Assembly (NCBI GenBank): GCA_039817385.1
Contig: JBCBVY010000004.1
Coordinates: forward strand, 383,969-447,968
DNA: 64,000 nt
Direction: 5' to 3'
From: JBCBCP01 sp039817385
Lineage (GTDB): Bacteria; Pseudomonadota; Alphaproteobacteria; Rhodobacterales; Rhodobacteraceae
Part shown: piece by piece, positions 59,897 to 64,000 of the stretch
Layout of the letters: the number at the start of each line of letters is the position of its first letter
How positions within the stretch are numbered: position 1 is the first letter of the stretch
The notes under the pieces: generated by a model
Seen by the model: only the letters and a program-made list of their open reading frames with translations
Told to the model about the DNA's origin: nothing
Databases searched by the model: none
Position numbers and translations under genes: made by a program

Positions 59897-60713
59897 ATCG
59901 CTTCTGACAAACTCTGCCGCTGCAATGTCCGTACGAGAAGTGGCGTACCGCCTGCCCAGCGGCGAGACCTTGCTGCACGTCGCGTCCTTTGACGTGGCGC
60001 CGGGCACAATTCTTTCCATTGCGGGGCCGAACGGCGCGGGCAAGTCGACCCTCCTGAACCTGCTCAGCGGCGCGCTGGCGCCCACAAGCGGCACGGTGAT
60101 GATCGGAGACCGCAACCTGCACCAGATGCCCGCCCGCGACCGGGCCACGCAGATCGCCGTGGTTGGGCAACAGGAACTGCCCGATGGGCGCCTCGCGCTG
60201 CGTGACTACGTGGCGATGGGACAGATCCCGATTGCCGCCGACCGCTCTGCCGCTGATCACGCCCGTGATCTGGATGCGGTGCTGGAGCTTACGTCGCTCA
60301 CGCCACTTGCGGGCCAACCGATGGCCGTCCTGTCGGGCGGTGAGCGTCAGCGCGCCCATATCGCCCGCGCTTTGGCGCAGCGCCCGACCGTTTTGCTGCT
60401 AGATGAGCCGACCAATCACCTCGATCCTGATGCAAAAGGTCGGATGCTGTCGCTGGTCGCGGATCTGGGCATCACAGTCATCATGATCCTGCACGATATC
60501 GTCATGATCCCCGAATTCGCAACCCATCTGGCCTTGATCAAATCCGCGCGCCTCGTGGATTTTGGCCCGGCCCTCGACGTTCTAACGCCGGACAATGTCC
60601 ATGAGACATTCGGCGTCGCCTACCTCCGCCTCAGCTACGCGGATCGCATGATCCCCGCGCTAGATATCCGGAAAACACCCAGTTCAACACACCAAGGGAG
60701 ACCCCACACATGA
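59880..60713 (+). CDS. ABC transporter ATPase, BtuD/FecE type
   Basis: 277 aa. Walker A GPNGAGKST (about 53), signature LSGGERQRAHIARALAQRP (about 154), Walker B VLLLDEPTNHLDPDAKG (about 175), switch His in MILHDIVMIPE. This is the ATPase of a class II importer for B12, siderophores or metals. The riboswitch upstream suggests corrinoid or cobalt transport; substrate is inferred. The start at 59880 has GAGGGG upstream. It overlaps the substrate-binding-protein gene by 4 bases. Confidence 0.9.
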   Translation: MTPTDKSLLTNSAAAMSVREVAYRLPSGETLLHVASFDVAPGTILSIAGPNGAGKSTLLNLLSGALAPTSGTVMIGDRNLHQMPARDRATQIAVVGQQELPDGRLALRDYVAMGQIPIAADRSAADHARDLDAVLELTSLTPLAGQPMAVLSGGERQRAHIARALAQRPTVLLLDEPTNHLDPDAKGRMLSLVADLGITVIMILHDIVMIPEFATHLALIKSARLVDFGPALDVLTPDNVHETFGVAYLRLSYADRMIPALDIRKTPSSTHQGRPHT

Positions 60714-61657
60714 AACACATCCTGCCTGCCGCGCTCTTGGCCGCGCTGGCCACAGGCGCGGCCGCCGAGCAAATCACGGTCGACAATTGCGGCGTCCCGC
60801 TGACCCTCGACGGCACGCCCGAGCGCATCGTCGTGCATGACATGAACATGACCGAGATGGCCTTTGCCCTCGGCCTGCAAGACAAGATGGTCGGCGTGAC
60901 CGGCATCACCGGCTGGTACAAGACCTCCGAGACGTTTGACGCAGATCGCGGCGACATCCCCGAGCTCGCGCCGAAATACCCGACGATTGAGAACCTGGTT
61001 TCCGCCGATCCGGATCTGTTCTTTGCCGGCTGGTACTACGGGATGCGCCCTGGCGGAGAGGTTACGCCCGAAACGCTCGAGCCCTTCGGCATCCAGACGC
61101 TGATCCTGACGGAAAGCTGCATACATCAGCACGAAAACCGCCCCGAAGCCACTATGGACCTGCTGTTTGACGACGTTCTGCGGCTGGGTGAGGTGATGGG
61201 GGTTCAGGCCAAAGCAACCGAGCTGGTTGACGGCTGGAAGGCAGAGCTTGCCGCAATTGAAGCGCAGACAGCGTCCCTCGACAAACCCCGCGTCTTCCTG
61301 CTGGACGGTCCGGCAGATGCGCCGTTCACCGCGGGCAAATTCGCCATCCCCGACGCGATGATCGAAGCGGCGGGTGGCACCAGCGTGACCTCCGACATGG
61401 ACACCAGCTGGGGCCGGTCGTCCTGGGAAGCCGTCGCAGCGTCTAACCCGGAATTCCTGGTTCTGCTCGACTATCAAACCGGCAACGGCGCGGCGGACAC
61501 GTTCAAGTTCCTGCAAGAGCACCCGGTGATGTCCCAGACCGACGCAGTCAAAAACGAACGCTGGATCGGCCTGCGCTACGAGGAAATGACCCCCGGACCG
61601 GCCAACGTCTCCGCCATCCGCAAAATGGCCGAGGCCATGCATCCCGGCCTCAACTAA
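60710..61657 (+). CDS. Periplasmic binding protein of the B12-regulated ABC transporter
   Basis: 315 aa with a signal peptide (about 1-19, ending TGAAA). Typical class III (helical-backbone) protein: RIVVHDMNMTEMAFALGL (about 39-56) and VGVTGITGWYKTSE. ESCIHQHENRP (about 135-145) contains Cys137, His139 and His141, a group that could touch a metal. SWEAVAASNPEFLVLLDYQT follows. No outer-membrane BtuB is adjacent. The ligand may be cobalamin, a corrinoid precursor or cobalt chelate; the riboswitch is the main evidence. It overlaps the ATPase gene and abuts the permease. Confidence 0.85.
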   Translation: MKHILPAALLAALATGAAAEQITVDNCGVPLTLDGTPERIVVHDMNMTEMAFALGLQDKMVGVTGITGWYKTSETFDADRGDIPELAPKYPTIENLVSADPDLFFAGWYYGMRPGGEVTPETLEPFGIQTLILTESCIHQHENRPEATMDLLFDDVLRLGEVMGVQAKATELVDGWKAELAAIEAQTASLDKPRVFLLDGPADAPFTAGKFAIPDAMIEAAGGTSVTSDMDTSWGRSSWEAVAASNPEFLVLLDYQTGNGAADTFKFLQEHPVMSQTDAVKNERWIGLRYEEMTPGPANVSAIRKMAEAMHPGLN

Positions 61658-62668
61658 TTGGGCCGATTTGGTCTGACACTTCTGGCAGGGGCGGCCAACT
61701 TGGTCGCCCTTTTGTTGCTGTCGGTGGTCTATGGGAGCACGTCGATCCCTGTGACCGATTCGATCCAGGCTGTTTCGCTGGGCCTCGGCCTCAGCGCAGG
61801 TGAGACCGAGCCGGTCCACCGCATCATCTTTGACCTGCGCCTGCCGCGCGCCCTCTTCGCCACTGTCATCGGCGCAGGCCTCGGCATTGTTGGCGTGGTT
61901 CTACAAAGCACGACGCGTAACGATCTAGCCGATCCGTTCCTCTTTGGCCTGTCGTCCGGCGCGGCGGCTGGGGCTGTCTTTGTTATCACCGTGACCGGCG
62001 ACGTTCTGGGTATTTGGACATTGCCTCTGGCGGCGTTTTGCGGTGGCATGGTCGCTTCCGCCATCGTTCTGGGCCTTGTCAGCGGCCTGCACACAAGCGC
62101 GCCCGAAAAGCTGATCCTCGCGGGCCTCGCCGTGTCCTTCCTGTTCGCTGCCATCACCAACTACTTGATTTTCTCAGGCGATAGCCGCGCCGCGCACTCT
62201 GTTGTCTTCTGGATGCTCGGCGGCCTCGGCCTCGCGCGGTGGGAGAGCTTTCCACTGGTCTGCGCGGGCCTCACCGTCATCGCGGTCTACACGCTTTATC
62301 GCCGCCGCTGGCTGGACGCACTGCTGACGGGCGACATGACGGCCGGCACGCTTGGCGTTCCGGTCAAACGGCTCCGCTTCACGATGTTTTTCGTTGCGGC
62401 GCTGGCCACGGCCGTCTTCGTCTCCGTTTCTGGCGTGATCGGCTTTGTCGGCTTGATGGTTCCGCACATCGCGCGCGGGCTGGTGGGCCCGCTCCACAGC
62501 CATTTGGTGCCCATGGCCGCACTGGTCGGCGCGGCCCTGCTGACAGGCTCCGACATCCTGGCGCGCGTTTTGCTGGCCCCCCAAGAGTTACCGGTGGGCA
62601 TTGTGACCACGTCCATCGGCTCTCTGTTCGTCTTTGCCCTGCTCTTTAGGCAACGGGCGCGCCGCTAA
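61658..62668 (+). CDS. ABC transporter permease, BtuC/FecCD family
   Basis: 336 aa with about ten membrane helices. RLPRALFATVIGAGLGIVGV (about 64-83), DLADPFLFGLSSGAAAGAV (about 92-110), and the C-terminal block VSVSGVIGFVGLMVPHIARG (about 251-270) are the FecCD signatures. It starts with TTG directly after the TAA of the binding-protein gene, with no good ribosome site, so it depends on coupling. It forms the channel for the ATPase above. Its stop is one base from the convergent DUF1289 gene end. Confidence 0.9.
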   Translation: MGRFGLTLLAGAANLVALLLLSVVYGSTSIPVTDSIQAVSLGLGLSAGETEPVHRIIFDLRLPRALFATVIGAGLGIVGVVLQSTTRNDLADPFLFGLSSGAAAGAVFVITVTGDVLGIWTLPLAAFCGGMVASAIVLGLVSGLHTSAPEKLILAGLAVSFLFAAITNYLIFSGDSRAAHSVVFWMLGGLGLARWESFPLVCAGLTVIAVYTLYRRRWLDALLTGDMTAGTLGVPVKRLRFTMFFVAALATAVFVSVSGVIGFVGLMVPHIARGLVGPLHSHLVPMAALVGAALLTGSDILARVLLAPQELPVGIVTTSIGSLFVFALLFRQRARR

Positions 62669-62669
62669 C

Positions 62670-63551
62670 CTAGGATTGCCGCGGCGGGTAGAAAATCGCG
62701 CCCGGCAGATAGGCACGCGGCAAGTCCATCCCAACAGGCGTCGCCCGCCCTGTCGCCAGGTGATCCGGCAGCAAATGCGTGTGTGGCCCGTCCGGGGACA
62801 CACCGCCGGGCGGCGGGATTTGCCCCTGCACCTCGACCCGGCCCAAGGCCGTTTCGATCACGCGCGTCGGGCTATCGGCGAGGACGGCCCCGCCGACCTT
62901 TGGCATCGCGTCTGCAAATGTCACCCCGCACGAGGACTGAAGCGCTTCGCGCACCGGCGTGTCGCCAACGCGCACGGTAAAGCGGGCTTCTTTACGACCC
63001 AACCCAAAGTCAAACTGGCGTGACCCATCACCGCCCAGCAGCGCGCCAGTATCTTCGCCAAGATCCGTCACCACATCTTTATCCGGCAGCCGCCCCCGCT
63101 CGCGCTTGACCGCCAGCATGATGCGCGGCGCCCCGATCGCTGGCGGATCAAAGGTCAGCGCACGCACGTCGTCATTGATTGTCATGCGGATCGCCCCGTT
63201 GCGCGTCCGTGCAGTGACGTCATCACCCTCTAGCTCGACATCAACATCCTCGCCAGTCGCGGCCGTCATTTCCGCCACAGCACCCACCACACCCATGACC
63301 CAGGTGCCGCGGCCCTCTTTCAGCGTGGTGACCGCAAAATCACGAATATCCTCGGTCGACCAAGCCAGCCTGCGACATTCAACGCCAAGCTGGCTTAGCC
63401 GGTCTGGGATCTCCGCCCAAACGGCGTCTCGCGACGCGTCTGATCGCATCCGCCAGTCCGCAATCTCGTCATCGCTGCGCCCGCATCCCAAACACCATGC
63501 GGTGGTATCGTCGAGTTTGCAAACGCCCGTGCAAGGGCTTGTGATCGTCAT
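62670..63551 (-). CDS. DUF1289 protein with large C-terminal extension
   Basis: 293 aa. The first ~55 residues are a DUF1289 zinc-finger-like domain: PCTGVCKLD (Cys7, Cys11) and WCLGCGRSDDEIADW (Cys20, Cys23). Normal DUF1289 proteins are ~60-80 aa. The remaining ~235 residues are unrecognised, rich in beta structure and charged residues (VDVELEGDDVTARTRNGAIR, TFDPPAIGAPRIMLAVKRER), with a single SSCGVTFAD Cys. It converges with the B12-regulated transporter, leaving a one-base gap. Such fusions lie beside cob genes in Rhodobacteraceae by recollection; function is unknown. Confidence 0.82.
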   Translation of the reverse strand: MTITSPCTGVCKLDDTTAWCLGCGRSDDEIADWRMRSDASRDAVWAEIPDRLSQLGVECRRLAWSTEDIRDFAVTTLKEGRGTWVMGVVGAVAEMTAATGEDVDVELEGDDVTARTRNGAIRMTINDDVRALTFDPPAIGAPRIMLAVKRERGRLPDKDVVTDLGEDTGALLGGDGSRQFDFGLGRKEARFTVRVGDTPVREALQSSCGVTFADAMPKVGGAVLADSPTRVIETALGRVEVQGQIPPPGGVSPDGPHTHLLPDHLATGRATPVGMDLPRAYLPGAIFYPPRQS

Positions 63552-64000
63552 GAATAACTCCTGGGAGATAGGCTGAAATACCGCCGGCCTTGCAGATCAA
63601 AAAACATATCCGCCTATTTGGCAAGGCAAAGCAAAGGACACCCGACTTTGCTCACTTAAGACCAGTCTTACTGCAAGAAAGTAATAAACTCTCGGAGAAC
63701 ATCTGACACGACACCGTTGCAGTCCAAGCCCGCAGATCGGGGGTTTTCGCACGGGGGATTTGATCCATGTGCGCGGGGTTAGGTCTTTAGCTAAACCAAT
63801 CTCTTTGCAGCACTGAACGAAAGTCAGCTTTGGCAAAAACAAATGTACAATGACATGTTTGCAGCGAACTTCCGCTTCCCGCCCAAACCGCGACCATCAT
63901 CGGCATGCCCTACCAGCTTCTTCTGCTTAAACGACTGGACTTCGCGCGCCAAGGAAGCGGTACTGGACCTGCGCTGACCAAGTGTCGGCGGCTTCGCCCG
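63552..64000. other. Right-end region with dispersed repeat, no supported gene
   Basis: 449 bases to the window end. The first part is AT-rich and holds the promoter of the DUF1289 gene. The repeat at 63833-63868 is the only recognisable element; broken frames follow it. Confidence 0.45.
63833..63868. repeat. 36-base dispersed repeat, copy B
   Basis: Begins GCAAAAACAAATGTACAATG and ends TGCAGCGAA; 31 of 36 bases match copy A at 37919-37954, in the same orientation. Confidence 0.6.

Noticed and set aside
60635..61819. 394-codon minus-strand frame opposite the binding protein and permease
   Set aside because: Crosses two confident genes in antisense and lacks motifs.
1..64000. CRISPR array or cas genes
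   Set aside because: No series of regularly spaced near-identical repeats and no Cas motifs were seen.

Overview
The window looks like a chromosomal segment of an aerobic marine-type alphaproteobacterium of the Rhodobacteraceae (Roseobacter/Rhodobacter group). The evidence is GC-rich coding sequence, a PHA synthase, FixK-type regulation, the oxygen-dependent (CobG) cobalamin route with DUF1636-CobW-CobN order, a HemP/imelysin iron locus, and Irr/RirA-like operator sequences. The assignment is inferred from gene content; no 16S gene is present.

Layout. (1) 1-12718, energy and microoxic region: truncated PHA synthase, DksA/TraR zinc-finger protein, membrane M50 protease with CBS domains, FixL-like hybrid histidine kinase, OmpR-type regulator, FixK-type Crp/Fnr regulator, universal stress protein, sulfotransferase, a two-gene unit of DUF5368-like membrane protein and SQR-like flavoprotein, and a P2-type cation ATPase. 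Two TTGA-N6-TCAA boxes precede the protease and the ATPase. (2) 12719-17568: a 918-base spacer, then an isolated phage-like packaging module (ParB-methylase, frameshifted DUF5681 protein, large terminase) and a Cys-rich protein with a paralogue in the heme region. (3) 17569-37386, iron and heme region: DUF1513/imelysin/di-heme oxidoreductase operon, Dps under a perfect Irr-like palindrome, IrpA-like imelysin, HemP, heme receptor with FRAP/NPNL motifs, IsdG-like heme monooxygenase, second TonB receptor, ExbB, two ExbD proteins, TonB, and HmuSTUV. (4) 37613-44091, acquired region: an IS5-type remnant, then a phosphite uptake and oxidation locus (ptxE-like LysR, ptxD, ptxA, frameshifted ptxB, ptxC), then a short tyrosine recombinase. 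(5) 44377-63551, cobalamin region: DUF938 methyltransferase, cobalamin riboswitch, DUF1636, cobW, cobN, cobG-H-I-J, antisense cobK, cobL, cobE, cobM, cobB, cobA, cobF, then a second cobalamin riboswitch driving a short leader peptide and a BtuCDF-like ABC transporter, closed by a convergent DUF1289 protein.

How it works together. The heme block covers outer-membrane uptake, energisation, inner-membrane import and heme breakdown. The cob block carries most of the aerobic corrin-ring pathway in one tightly overlapping operon between two B12 riboswitches. The ptx block would let the cell import phosphite and oxidise it to phosphate, but the binding-protein gene is broken as read. The observations most worth checking are the ptx island with its frameshift, the ExbD pair in which one member has Asn instead of the transmembrane Asp, the FixL-like PAS domain beside FixK and two FNR-type boxes, the AUG-stop element before the heme monooxygenase, and the small coupled ORFs upstream of hemP and of the B12-regulated transporter.
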